Below are positions 26,957 to 37,803 of a stretch of 64,000 bases of DNA, piece after piece; the first letter of the stretch is position 1, and every line of letters begins with the position of its first letter. Source of the stretch: Flavobacterium taihuense (lineage in GTDB: Bacteria > Bacteroidota > Bacteroidia > Flavobacteriales > Flavobacteriaceae); the NCBI RefSeq assembly GCF_019351435.1, contig NZ_JAHWYN010000004.1:51394-115393 (forward strand), given 5' to 3'. The translations under genes and the position numbers were made by a program. The notes below the pieces were generated by a model. It saw only the letters and a list, made by a program, of their open reading frames with translations, searched no databases and was not told the DNA's origin.

Positions 26957-28867
26957 ATGAAAGGACTTTTAAGAGTTTTATTATTTATCGGTTTTGTTTC
27001 TAATGTCTCTTTTGGACAGCAATCTGCAACAAAACACACTGTTTTAAAAGGCGAAACAATCCCCCAAATCGCTCAAAACTACAACACTACTCCTTCTGAA
27101 ATTTACAGACTTAATCCAGAAGCCCAAAACGGAATCGCAGAAAACCAAATGCTGAACGTTCCAGAATTACTTCCTCAATCAAAAAATACAATTACTCATA
27201 TTGTTGCCCCAAAAGAAACATTGTTTGGTTTGTCGACCAAGTATAATGTAAAAGTAGAAGCCATCCAAAGTGCAAATGCTGTAGCTTTAGCCAATGGATT
27301 ACAAGTAGGACAACAATTAGTTATACCACAAGATACTACTCAGAAAACAGAAACTGGTATTGCAAAAAACACTCATTTAGTTCAGCCTAAAGAGTCATTA
27401 TTTAGTATTGCCAGGCTTTATAATGTATCTGTTGAAGATTTAGATAAAGCTAATTCGGCTATTTTAAAAGACGGATTGCAGGTTGGACAAGAAATTAAAA
27501 TTCCAAATAAAAAGAAAACGCTTGACGGTAGAATTAGAGTTATCAATGCCGAAACTGTTTTTTATGTGGTAAAAGCAAAAGAAACCAAGTATTCAATAGC
27601 GAAACAATTTGGAATTACTGTAGAACAATTAGAATCCCAAAACCCAGAAATTGTAAATGGATTGACCGAAGGAAATAAATTGGCCATCAATGTAAACGAA
27701 GTAAAGCCAACCAATGAAAATGAAGAATTAATGCTTGCTTTGGCAGAAAAACAAGTTGTGGTTGAAAAATCCAAAGCTAATACCAAAGAAATTAATAGCC
27801 TAAAAGAAAAACTAATATTACAAGAAGAAATCAATCAAAAGGTGATTAATGTAAATGGTCTTTTGGTAAATCTAAAAGAAATTGACAATACCAAAGAGGG
27901 TTCTGCCGAAAAACTTAAAATGGTTTTGGAAGCCAATAAAAACATTCAAGAAATTCTTTTGGTTAAATTGGATTCTTTGGTAAAGACGATGGGTAAAGAT
28001 TTAAATGATTTAAAAAAAACAGAATTGGTTGATCTTGATGAATCGATTCGTTTGCAAAAAATATCCAATGAGAACATTCAAAAAACCAATGAATTGTCGC
28101 AACAGCTTAAAAAACAATTGGCCGAAAACAGAAAAGTATATTCCGGTTTGATGGATAAAGCGGAGCGAATTGTTGTAGAAGAAAATCAAGAATACAAAAA
28201 AAGTATTCGAGAAAACAGCAAAGCAAAAACGGCCGATGAAAAATCTGTGAAATTGACTCCAGTAGATTTGAAAAATATGGAAATGGAACAACGTGTTAGG
28301 GATTTGAATAACATTAAGCTGATTACGAAACTGGATTCCTTAAATAGAGAAAGCAAATCTGAATTAAATCTGCACATCAGTAAGGCAACTTTTTATAGTA
28401 AACAAGCTCGGTTGTTTGACGATAATTTGGCCAAATTGAAAAATCAAAGTTACCAAAATAAGGCTTATGAGTCTCAAAATAAAACCGCAGCTAAAACAGG
28501 AGTGGCGTCTAAGACGCTTACTTTTGATCAAATGAAAAATGAATTGGCCAAGCAACCTACTAAAGTTAAAGCAATTAAAATTGAAACTTTGGATAATATA
28601 AAGGATTTAAAAGCAGGTTACTATGTCATAATTGGGACATTTGAGGAAGCAAAGGAAAGAGATGCTTTTATTAAGAAATTAATTGATTCGGGTTCTTTGG
28701 ATGCTAATTTTTTTTATAATATGAATGTACTGGCCTACAACGTTTATTCTAAGATTGCTTTTACTAAAGAGGAAGCTCAATACGAGTGCATTCAAAAGCA
28801 AGGGAAGCCACTTTTTGAAAAAATGTTTATCGCTAATGTAATCAGTGAAAACATAATTAAGGAATAA
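26957..28867 (+). CDS. Secreted LysM-repeat protein with C-terminal SPOR-like domain
   Basis: 636 residues. After a signal peptide (ending SFGQ near 20) come four LysM modules in the first 250 residues (HTVLKGETIPQIAQ, HIVAPKETLFGLS, HLVQPKESLFSIA, YVVKAKETKYSIA), each ending in a VGQ..IP or similar strand. A Glu/Lys-rich helical region (about 250-520) is probably coiled coil. A C-terminal alpha/beta segment (GYYVIIGTFEEAKERDAFIKKL) resembles SPOR domains. LysM and SPOR both bind peptidoglycan, so a periplasmic wall-bound scaffold is likely. The start is the ATG at 26957, since the longer frame runs into the guaA stop region and lacks a signal peptide. Confidence 0.82.
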   Translation: MKGLLRVLLFIGFVSNVSFGQQSATKHTVLKGETIPQIAQNYNTTPSEIYRLNPEAQNGIAENQMLNVPELLPQSKNTITHIVAPKETLFGLSTKYNVKVEAIQSANAVALANGLQVGQQLVIPQDTTQKTETGIAKNTHLVQPKESLFSIARLYNVSVEDLDKANSAILKDGLQVGQEIKIPNKKKTLDGRIRVINAETVFYVVKAKETKYSIAKQFGITVEQLESQNPEIVNGLTEGNKLAINVNEVKPTNENEELMLALAEKQVVVEKSKANTKEINSLKEKLILQEEINQKVINVNGLLVNLKEIDNTKEGSAEKLKMVLEANKNIQEILLVKLDSLVKTMGKDLNDLKKTELVDLDESIRLQKISNENIQKTNELSQQLKKQLAENRKVYSGLMDKAERIVVEENQEYKKSIRENSKAKTADEKSVKLTPVDLKNMEMEQRVRDLNNIKLITKLDSLNRESKSELNLHISKATFYSKQARLFDDNLAKLKNQSYQNKAYESQNKTAAKTGVASKTLTFDQMKNELAKQPTKVKAIKIETLDNIKDLKAGYYVIIGTFEEAKERDAFIKKLIDSGSLDANFFYNMNVLAYNVYSKIAFTKEEAQYECIQKQGKPLFEKMFIANVISENIIKE

Positions 28868-28931
28868 ATTAACAGCTCGAAAAGGAATATTTGCCATAAA
28901 CACAGTATTTTTACTGCACTAAAAAACACAC

Positions 28932-30890
28932 ATGAACCCCACTAATATGAATTATTTTTCAGTAGTATTTTGTACTATTTTATTTTCAGTAACCTCGAGT
29001 TTTTCACAAGAAAAGATAGATAAATACGTTGTAGGTAAAGGAGAAACAGTGAGCCAAATTGCTCAAAAATTTAAAATCACTCCTTATGAAATTTATAAAC
29101 TCAATCCTGATGCACAAAACGGATTGAAACCCAACAGCGTATTGCTGATTCCAAAAAGTAATGGGAAAAGTAATGTGACTTCATCAAAAACGGCTAAGCA
29201 GCAGCCAAAAACACATTTAGTGGTTGCTAAAGAAACCCTATTTGGAATTGAAAAAAAATACGATATAACGGATGAAGCTTTGAAAAAAGCCAATCCAGAT
29301 ATAGAAAAATACGGTTTACAAGTAGGTCAGATTTTGAACATTCCTTCTAAAAACACTTCTAAAACCAGTGTTGTTGCAAAAAATGTGGTGGTTTATCATA
29401 CAGTGTTGCCAAAGGAAACCAAGTATTCGATCGCTAAACAATATGGTATGACAATTGAAGAATTAGAAAGGAAAAATCCCGAGATTGTAGCTAATTTAGC
29501 TGTTGGATATGAGTTGTTGATAAAAGGAAATGGGTCAAAGCCTGTCGCCAAAGTTGTTCCTGCCGAAACAAAAGTTGTAAGTGAAAAACATGTAGCTGTC
29601 AGTGTTCCTGAACCAGTAAATTATATTGATTATACGGTGAAACCAAAAGAAACATTTTATAGTTTATCAAAAATGTTTGGATTGACACAACAGCAATTAA
29701 TTGAATTGAATCCTGCTTTATCCGCGGGTGTTCAAGAAGGAATGGTTTTAAAAGTGCCATCAAAATCAAATCAAATCGCATCGAACTCAGTTAAGCAAAA
29801 AGTAGTTTTAACTAAAAAAAGCAGTGACATTAAAAAGACTTTGGTATTGTTACTACCGTTCAATATTGCAAAAAATGGAGGAGATACTATCAGTTCTAAT
29901 GTGAATCGATTGAATAATGATAAATTTCTAAATATGACTTTGGATTTTTATTCGGGAGCTTTGATGGCAATAGATTCTGCTAAACAAGTTGGTGTTGTTA
30001 TGGATGTGAAAATTTTTGATTCCAATGAGGCAAAAACAACTTCAAGCGTTGCTTCTATTTTTAGTGATAACAATCTTGCCAATGCAGATGCAGTAGTTGG
30101 ACCATTTTATCAAAGTAATGTTGAAAAAACGGCAAGTTTGTTTGCGCAAAATAATGTTCCAGTGATTTCACCATTGTCTAAAGATACTGGTAATCCGATG
30201 CCCAATTTATACCAGTCTATTGTGTCGACAGCTGTTTTGAAAAGCGCCATGTTTGATTTTATGAATGCTAAACAAGGCAATGTAATTGCAGTGATTGACA
30301 AGAAAAAAGAAACGATAAGAAAGTACATTTTAGAAAACCAAAAAGAGGTTAAAATTGCGCCATTAACTGCAACAGGAGGTTTGGATGTCGAAAGTTTTAA
30401 AAAATTATTGGTAAAGGACAAAATTAATTATGTTATTTTGGAAACTGCTAATACGGGAATGATAAAGTATACCATGAACACCATGCTCGGTGTAATGGCC
30501 AATTATCAAGTGCAATTGGTAATTTTGGAGCCAAATGAAACTTTGGATACTGATGAAATCAGTTTTGAGAATTTGACTAAACTGCATTTAATGTATCCTT
30601 CCGCAACTCGCGAGAATACCTCTCCAGAGGCTCAATTATTCATGCAGAGTTATAGAAAAAAGAATAAAGTCAATCCAAGTACATTTGCTATCCGAGGTTT
30701 TGATATCACTTTTGATACCATGATGCGTTTGTCTCAAGATAAAACCTATCAAGAAACTGCTGAGACTATGATAACCGAACAAGTGGAAAATAAGTTTGAA
30801 TATCGTAAAAAAGAAGAGGGAGGTTATGTAAATAACGGAACCTATATCTTGTATTATGATACTGATTTGACTATTAAAGAAGCAAGGTGA
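28932..30890 (+). CDS. Secreted LysM-repeat protein with a periplasmic-binding-protein-like domain
   Basis: 652 residues. A signal peptide (ending SFSQ near 26) is followed by four LysM modules (YVVGKGETVSQIAQ, HLVVAKETLFGIE, HTVLPKETKYSIA, YTVKPKETFYSLS) up to about residue 277. From about 300 a type 1 periplasmic-binding fold begins (KKTLVLLLPFN, LDFYSGALMAIDSA, ADAVVGPFYQSNVEKTASLFAQNNVPVISPLS), like LppC or Peripla_BP_6 domains. The last 200 residues complete this fold. It probably senses or binds a small ligand, or acts structurally, near peptidoglycan. It follows the first LysM gene by 64 bp and shares its N-terminal organisation. An alternative ATG five codons downstream (28947) gives a more compact signal peptide. 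Confidence 0.82.
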   Translation: MNPTNMNYFSVVFCTILFSVTSSFSQEKIDKYVVGKGETVSQIAQKFKITPYEIYKLNPDAQNGLKPNSVLLIPKSNGKSNVTSSKTAKQQPKTHLVVAKETLFGIEKKYDITDEALKKANPDIEKYGLQVGQILNIPSKNTSKTSVVAKNVVVYHTVLPKETKYSIAKQYGMTIEELERKNPEIVANLAVGYELLIKGNGSKPVAKVVPAETKVVSEKHVAVSVPEPVNYIDYTVKPKETFYSLSKMFGLTQQQLIELNPALSAGVQEGMVLKVPSKSNQIASNSVKQKVVLTKKSSDIKKTLVLLLPFNIAKNGGDTISSNVNRLNNDKFLNMTLDFYSGALMAIDSAKQVGVVMDVKIFDSNEAKTTSSVASIFSDNNLANADAVVGPFYQSNVEKTASLFAQNNVPVISPLSKDTGNPMPNLYQSIVSTAVLKSAMFDFMNAKQGNVIAVIDKKKETIRKYILENQKEVKIAPLTATGGLDVESFKKLLVKDKINYVILETANTGMIKYTMNTMLGVMANYQVQLVILEPNETLDTDEISFENLTKLHLMYPSATRENTSPEAQLFMQSYRKKNKVNPSTFAIRGFDITFDTMMRLSQDKTYQETAETMITEQVENKFEYRKKEEGGYVNNGTYILYYDTDLTIKEAR

Positions 30891-30947
30891 AACTAGTTTG
30901 CAGTATTCAGATTGCAGATAACAGATAACTCGTAACTCAAAATTAAA

Positions 30948-31349
30948 ATGACTTCAAAAGTAACTTATTTGGGAGATTTAAGAACTTCCTCTATACACAT
31001 ACAATCGGGTAGCGAAATCTTATCCGATGCACCAGTTGACAATAATGGAAAAGGCGAAGTTTTCTCTCCAACAGATTCAGTTGCCAATGCTTTGGCTACG
31101 TGTATGATGACGATAATGGGAATAAAAGCGAGAGACTTGAATGTTGATTTTAAAGGCTCAACTGCAGCGGTTACTAAAATCATGAATGCCGAACCAAGAC
31201 GTATCGGAGCAATTGAAATTGTTTTTGAAATGGTTGGAGTTTTTGTGCAAAAAGATAAAACGATTCTGGAAAGAGCAGCGATGACTTGTCCTGTTTTCTT
31301 GAGCTTGAATACTGATATTGACAAGCGAATTGTTTTTAATTGGAATTAA
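30948..31349 (+). CDS. OsmC family protein
   Basis: 133 residues matching the OsmC/Ohr fold: an N-terminal beta hairpin (SKVTYLGDLRTSSIHIQSG), the central helix with the conserved reactive Cys in ALATCMMTIMGIKA, and a second Cys in MTCPVFLSLN. Family members with both Cys can be thiol peroxidases that detoxify organic hydroperoxides. This one belongs to the broad OsmC group rather than to classical Ohr, so activity is inferred. Cytoplasmic, with no signal peptide. It lies 57 bp after the LysM/binding-protein gene. Confidence 0.8.
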   Translation: MTSKVTYLGDLRTSSIHIQSGSEILSDAPVDNNGKGEVFSPTDSVANALATCMMTIMGIKARDLNVDFKGSTAAVTKIMNAEPRRIGAIEIVFEMVGVFVQKDKTILERAAMTCPVFLSLNTDIDKRIVFNWN

Positions 31350-31431
31350 ATTAAATTAAGAATATAGAAAACAGAGTATAGGATAAGGAATTCTTCAGTA
31401 CGTCTATTCTCTATTTTCTATTTTTTTAAAA

Positions 31432-31662
31432 ATGGATCAAAACCAGAAACAACTCATAAAACTAGCGCACACCAAAATGCCCTTTGGGAAATACGGAGGC
31501 TGGTTTCTTATCGATATCCCCGAATATTATATTGTTTGGTACAGTAATAAAGGTTTTCCAAAAGGAGAATTGGGTGAACAGTTGAAATTAATTTACGAGC
31601 TAAAACTCAATGGACTCGAAGAATTAATTCGTAATATAAAAAAGAAATATCCAAAACCTTAA
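31432..31662 (+). CDS. DUF3820 family small protein
   Basis: 76 residues with the family signature MPFGKYGGWFLIDIPEYYIVWY followed by KGFPKGELGEQL, as in the DUF3820 proteins that also occur at the end of some exonucleases. No catalytic residues are obvious, and the biochemical role is unknown. It has its own small intergenic space on each side, between the OsmC gene and pyrG. Confidence 0.8.
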   Translation: MDQNQKQLIKLAHTKMPFGKYGGWFLIDIPEYYIVWYSNKGFPKGELGEQLKLIYELKLNGLEELIRNIKKKYPKP

Positions 31663-31728
31663 TTGGATTGTTAATTTATTTGGAATTTTCTAATGTTAGA
31701 TTAAAGTTGTTTGCTAATTAGCCAATAA

Positions 31729-33444
<1,716 letters not shown>

Positions 33445-33570
33445 AAGTAAAATAGATTTTCAAGGCTTTGATAATGTTATAAAATGTAACATTAAAGTTG
33501 TTTTGAAGACTAACGGATTCAGTTTCTAATTTATTTAAATTTAGGAAGACGAAAAACAACAATAAATAAA

Positions 33571-35469
33571 ATGGAAGAAAAAAAATTAGACCTTAACTCG
33601 GTTATAGGTATTGTGTTGATAATTGGTATTTTTATATGGATGATGTACCAAAACAAACCATCAGAGGCAACTCTTGCTGCAGAAAAGGCTAAAAAAGAAT
33701 TGGTTGCAAAAGAAGCACAAGCTAAAGCTGCAGCGGTAAAACCTGTTGTTACTGCTACGGCTGTTGTAGCTGGTGATTCTACACAATTGGCCCAATTGCA
33801 AAAAACGTTAGGTGGTTTTGCTTATTCTGCAACTTTGCCTTCAGCTAAAAATGATGTTACAACAATCGAAAATGATTTTGTAGTATTAAAAATTGCTAAC
33901 AAAGGTGGTTATATTGTAGAAGCTACTTTGAAAAATTTCGAAAAATTCAAAAAGAATTCAGGGCAATTGGTTTCTTTGATTAAAGACAACAATGCCGATT
34001 TGAATATTCAATTGCAAACAAGCGATAATAGAGTTTTAAATACAAAAGACTTGTATTTCGAGCCTACATTGACTAAGGTTGGTGCCGATCAAGTGCTTTC
34101 AATGAAATTGAAATCTGGAGCTAATGAGTATTTAGAATACAAATACAGTTTGAAACCAAACGATTATATGGTTGGTTTTGATATTCGTTCCCAAGGTTTA
34201 AACAAAGTTTTGAATACGGCTAAACCATTGGATTTACAGTGGAATTTAAAAACGTTTAGAACAGAGAAAAGTATTGCTATAGAAAACAGGTTTACCGAAA
34301 TTCATTATGAATATGAAGAGGGGAAAACCAATTATGTAGGCGACGGAAATAATAAAGAAGAGGCTCCGGATAAAGTAAGTTATGTAGCATTCAAGCAGCA
34401 TTTTTTCAGTACTATTTTATTGACTAATACTCCGTTTGCTAAATCGGTATTAAAGTCGAATAAATTAGTTGTTGATGAAGCTATTGATACAACCTATATT
34501 AAGCAATTTAATGCAAATGTTCCTTTAGCTTATACAAATGGTGAACTGGATTATAAGATGAGTTGGTATTTTGGTCCTTCAGACTATAAAACTTTAAAAG
34601 CATACAATAAAAATTTAGAGAAAGTTATTCCGCTTGGTTGGGGGATTTTTGGTTGGATTAATAAGTTTATATTCATTCCATTATTTGGATTTTTAAGTGG
34701 TAATATATCTTATGGAATTGCAATTATAATTTTTACGATTATCATTAAAATTGCGATGTCGCCCATTACCTATAAATCATTCTTGTCTCAGGCCAAAATG
34801 AAAGTACTGAGACCAGAGATTACTGAATTGGGGGAGAAATTTAAAAAAGACCCAATGAAGAAGCAACAGGAAACAATGAAATTGTATAATAAAGCGGGAG
34901 TGAATCCTATGGCAGGTTGTATTCCGGCTTTGATTCAGATTCCATTTATGTATGCTTCATTTCAGTTTTTCCCCTCTGCTTTCGAATTAAGACAAAAAAG
35001 TTTCCTTTGGGCAGATGATTTATCTTCATATGATTCTGTTTACCAATTACCTTTTCATATCCCGTTATACGGAAGTCATATTAGTTTGTTTCCTATAATG
35101 GCGGCAATAGCTATTTTCTTTTACATGAAAATGACATCTGGCGACCAGCAAATGGCTGCTCCTCAACAAGAAGGAATGCCAGATATGGCTAAAATGATGA
35201 AATATATGATCTATATTTCACCAATTATGATGTTGATTTTTTTCAATAGTTATGGTGCTGGATTGAGTTTGTATAACTTTATGTCCAATTTAATTACTAT
35301 CGGTATTATGTTTGTAATCAAAAATCACATAGTTGATCCCGATAAAATTCATGCTCAAATTCAAGAAAACAAGTTGAAGGAACCAAAAAAACCGGGTAAA
35401 TTTCAGCAAAAATTGCAAGAAGCTATGGAGCAAGCCGAAGCTCAAAAAGCAAAAGACAAAAAGAAATAA
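33571..35469 (+). CDS. yidC: Membrane protein insertase YidC/Oxa1
   Basis: 632 residues. YidC inserts and folds inner-membrane proteins with or without SecYEG. A first transmembrane helix (SVIGIVLIIGIFIWMMYQN, about 10-27) leads to an Ala/Lys-rich linker and a large periplasmic beta-sandwich of about 300 residues. The C-terminal Oxa1 core begins near residue 365 with several helices, including IAIIIFTIIIKIAMSPITYKS, the amphipathic cytoplasmic coil with KMKVLRPEI, and NPMAGCIPALIQIPFMYA. The protein ends in a basic Lys-rich tail, as in proteins that contact the ribosome. A terminator follows. Confidence 0.95.
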   Translation: MEEKKLDLNSVIGIVLIIGIFIWMMYQNKPSEATLAAEKAKKELVAKEAQAKAAAVKPVVTATAVVAGDSTQLAQLQKTLGGFAYSATLPSAKNDVTTIENDFVVLKIANKGGYIVEATLKNFEKFKKNSGQLVSLIKDNNADLNIQLQTSDNRVLNTKDLYFEPTLTKVGADQVLSMKLKSGANEYLEYKYSLKPNDYMVGFDIRSQGLNKVLNTAKPLDLQWNLKTFRTEKSIAIENRFTEIHYEYEEGKTNYVGDGNNKEEAPDKVSYVAFKQHFFSTILLTNTPFAKSVLKSNKLVVDEAIDTTYIKQFNANVPLAYTNGELDYKMSWYFGPSDYKTLKAYNKNLEKVIPLGWGIFGWINKFIFIPLFGFLSGNISYGIAIIIFTIIIKIAMSPITYKSFLSQAKMKVLRPEITELGEKFKKDPMKKQQETMKLYNKAGVNPMAGCIPALIQIPFMYASFQFFPSAFELRQKSFLWADDLSSYDSVYQLPFHIPLYGSHISLFPIMAAIAIFFYMKMTSGDQQMAAPQQEGMPDMAKMMKYMIYISPIMMLIFFNSYGAGLSLYNFMSNLITIGIMFVIKNHIVDPDKIHAQIQENKLKEPKKPGKFQQKLQEAMEQAEAQKAKDKKK

Positions 35470-35485
35470 AATTAGAAATAAATAG

Positions 35486-35512
35486 AAAAGCTCCTAGTAA
35501 ATAGGAGCTTTT
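35486..35512 (+). terminator. Intrinsic terminator after yidC
   Basis: AAAAGCTCCTA and TAGGAGCTTTT form an 11-bp stem with a 5-base loop, followed by TTTTCG and TTTTT. It lies 17 bp after the yidC stop and faces the minus-strand fasciclin gene. Confidence 0.85.
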
Positions 35513-35555
35513 TCGTTTTTAACAAATTACATTAACAACCAATTAATTATATTTA

Positions 35556-36524
35556 TTAAAACGTGGGTAGTAGCACTTTGTCTAATACATGTATGATTCC
35601 ATTGGAGCATTGAACATCGACTGCAATGATATTGCAATTTCTGCCGCTCACATCCAGCAAGCGTGTAGGGGTAAATTTTACGGTAATATCTTGTCCTGAA
35701 TAAGTGGTTACAACTTGATCATTTGTCAATTGACTTGATGGTACATTAGCACCAGCGACTACGTGATATTTTAATGTTTTTTCTAATACATTGGCAGGAA
35801 TTGCAGCTAATCCAGAATAATCAGTTTCTGTTAAGAAAGCTCCAAATGCATCATTTGTTGGTGCGAAAACGGTAAAAGGTGAACTTGCAGTTCCAGATAA
35901 GATACCAGCAAATCCTGATGCAGGATTATAGGTTAAAGCCGCTACTAATGTTGTGAAATTTGGGTTGGCAGTAGCGTGATCTACAATAGTAGGAAGCCCT
36001 ATTACTGCATCTACAACATGTATAATCCCATTTGTTGCCATGATATCAGCAGTAACCACTTTAGCTACTCCATTTAGTTTTACGCCGGATGAAGTGTTGA
36101 CATACATACTTAGAGTATTGGTGGTTGATGCTCCACCTTTGGCCATAGTTTTTATGTAACCCGTTGTTAAATCGGTCGATTTTACTTTGCCACTTACTAC
36201 GTGATTGAGCAATATTTGTGTTAGAGCTTCTTTTGGGACGTCTTTGATTGTTGCGTAGGGAGTGGTTTTGAGGAAAGCGGTAAATGCAGCATTCGTTGGT
36301 GCAAATACTGTATAGGGACCAGTTCCTTTTAGGGTCGACGTTAAATCAGCTTTTGTTAATGCTTCAACTAACATTGAGAAATCGGCATTACTTGACGCAA
36401 TTCCCGTAATAGTATTATCTGCAACAGGTGTTGGAGTTGTGTCGTCATCATTGTTGCATGATGTGCCAATAATTATTAGAAGGGCTAAAGCTATTACCTT
36501 TTTGAATTTCAATAAATTTTTCAT
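35556..36524 (-). CDS. Fasciclin-domain lipoprotein with two FAS1 modules
   Basis: 322 residues. The signal ends in IIIGTSC with a lipobox Cys near residue 23, followed by NNDDD and a Thr/Pro linker. Two FAS1 domains follow, about 40-180 and 185-322, each with the hallmark TVFAPTNAAF/TVFAPTNDAF strand, an LLNHVV/LKYHVV segment and a closing NGIIHVVDAVI/NGIIHVLDKVL strand. FAS1 domains mediate adhesion in secreted and surface proteins. The NDDD stretch after the Cys resembles the surface-export signal of Bacteroidota lipoproteins, so surface display is plausible. Single gene. Confidence 0.9.
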   Translation of the reverse strand: MKNLLKFKKVIALALLIIIGTSCNNDDDTTPTPVADNTITGIASSNADFSMLVEALTKADLTSTLKGTGPYTVFAPTNAAFTAFLKTTPYATIKDVPKEALTQILLNHVVSGKVKSTDLTTGYIKTMAKGGASTTNTLSMYVNTSSGVKLNGVAKVVTADIMATNGIIHVVDAVIGLPTIVDHATANPNFTTLVAALTYNPASGFAGILSGTASSPFTVFAPTNDAFGAFLTETDYSGLAAIPANVLEKTLKYHVVAGANVPSSQLTNDQVVTTYSGQDITVKFTPTRLLDVSGRNCNIIAVDVQCSNGIIHVLDKVLLPTF

Positions 36525-36941
36525 GATATTAATTGTTAAGTGTTGATTATTAGTTGATTATTGCTTAACAAAGCTAACTATAATATTTTTATTTTGTTTA
36601 TAGTTATTAAAAAAAAATTAAACAATTAATGATAATTTATGTTTTTATTTAATTTTGTTTAAGTGTCAATTTTGATTTGTAACTTTATAATTAATGCGTT
36701 GTATTTTAGTTATTTATGATTTTTCGTTGGCTTTTTACTCTTCTTTTTTGATTTATGTTTTTTTTAAAATATTAAACAAAATTTAATTTTTTTTGTTTCT
36801 TTTTTTTTAATGAATTCCGATACGTATTGAGATACAATTATAAAGTCTGTTATGATTTTTGATTATTAAGTTTTGTGTACTTTTATAAAATAATAGCGGC
36901 TTGTCTTCTTATTGTTTTTTTAATAATTTAATTGAAATTGT
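36525..36941. other. AT-rich divergent intergenic region
   Basis: 417 bp with long T and A tracts between the fasciclin gene (minus) and the MORN gene (plus). It contains a minus-strand -7 element at 36569-36576. I find no small gene, and no clear plus-strand promoter. Confidence 0.5.
36569..36576 (-). promoter_or_regulatory. Putative -7 element (TAGCTTTG) of the fasciclin lipoprotein gene
   Basis: On the minus strand TAGCTTTG matches TAnnTTTG and ends 44 bases before the ATG at 36524. Confidence 0.45.
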
Positions 36942-37658
36942 ATGTTAACTATTTTTAGAGTGATAATCCTTTTTTTTTGTTTCCAAAATGTTTTTTCCCA
37001 AACTGAAAATAATCCAGTAGATGCAAATGGAAAAAAGCATGGTGTTTGGAAAGGATTTTACGAAGAATCTGGTAGATCCAGATATGAAGGAACTTTTGAA
37101 CACGGTAAAGAAGTTGGTGTTTTTAATTTTTTTGACGATACAAAAGCGAAATCAACTATAGCCACAAGAACTTTTAATGAAAAGGATAATTCATGTTATA
37201 CAATTTTTTATGATCAGAACAAAAATGTTGTGAGTGAGGGTAAAGAAGTCAATAAATTACGTGAAGGCCCATGGAAATACTATCATAAAGCTTCAAAAGC
37301 AATTATGACATTGGAGAATTATAAAATAGGAAAACTTGAGGGTACACGAACAGTATATTATCCTAACGGTAAAATTGTAGATGAAACCATTTATAAAAAT
37401 GGATTGAAGAACGGTGTCTATAAAAAATATTCGGAGAAAGGTATTGTTTTGGAATATAGTTTTTTTAAAAATGGCGAGTATGAAGGCGAGGCAATATATA
37501 AAGATCCAAATGATCTTGTCATTGCGAAAGGGATGTTTAAAAATGGTAAAAAAGTTGGGAAGTGGCAATTTTTCGTCAATGGGAAATTAACCAGTGAAGA
37601 GAATATGGACAAACCTAAAAAACCGCAATTAAAAAGGGATAAAGTAAAAATTGATTAA
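36942..37658 (+). CDS. Secreted MORN-repeat protein (YwqK-like)
   Basis: 238 residues with a signal peptide ending VFSQ (residue 20). The rest consists of about seven to eight MORN-like beta hairpins such as GKKHGVWKGFYEESG, YEGTFEHGKEVGVFNFF, NKLREGPWKYYH, NGLKNGVYKKY and NGKKVGKWQFF. The C-terminus is Lys-rich. Databases often label such proteins YwqK-family antitoxin, but no toxin gene is adjacent and the protein is exported, so an envelope role is more likely. Single gene upstream of mnmA. Confidence 0.75.
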   Translation: MLTIFRVIILFFCFQNVFSQTENNPVDANGKKHGVWKGFYEESGRSRYEGTFEHGKEVGVFNFFDDTKAKSTIATRTFNEKDNSCYTIFYDQNKNVVSEGKEVNKLREGPWKYYHKASKAIMTLENYKIGKLEGTRTVYYPNGKIVDETIYKNGLKNGVYKKYSEKGIVLEYSFFKNGEYEGEAIYKDPNDLVIAKGMFKNGKKVGKWQFFVNGKLTSEENMDKPKKPQLKRDKVKID

Positions 37659-37759
37659 GGTCTTTGGAATTGTGGATTGATTTCTTATGGCATTAGTTCG
37701 TGTTATTGTTGCATTGTTTTCATCAATCCTGATGTAGCTATAAGTAGGTTTATTATTTG

Positions 37760-37767
37760 TACTTTTG
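37760..37767 (+). promoter_or_regulatory. Putative -7 element (TACTTTTG) of mnmA
   Basis: TACTTTTG matches TAnnTTTG and ends 36 bases before the mnmA ATG at 37804. The -33 site is not clear. Confidence 0.5.
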
Positions 37768-37803
37768 CAAAAGATTAAAATGTAAACAATCAATTTTTTG
37801 ACA

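Noticed and set aside
36942..37658. YwqK-like protein as an antitoxin
   Set aside because: It carries a signal peptide and MORN repeats and has no toxin gene beside it.
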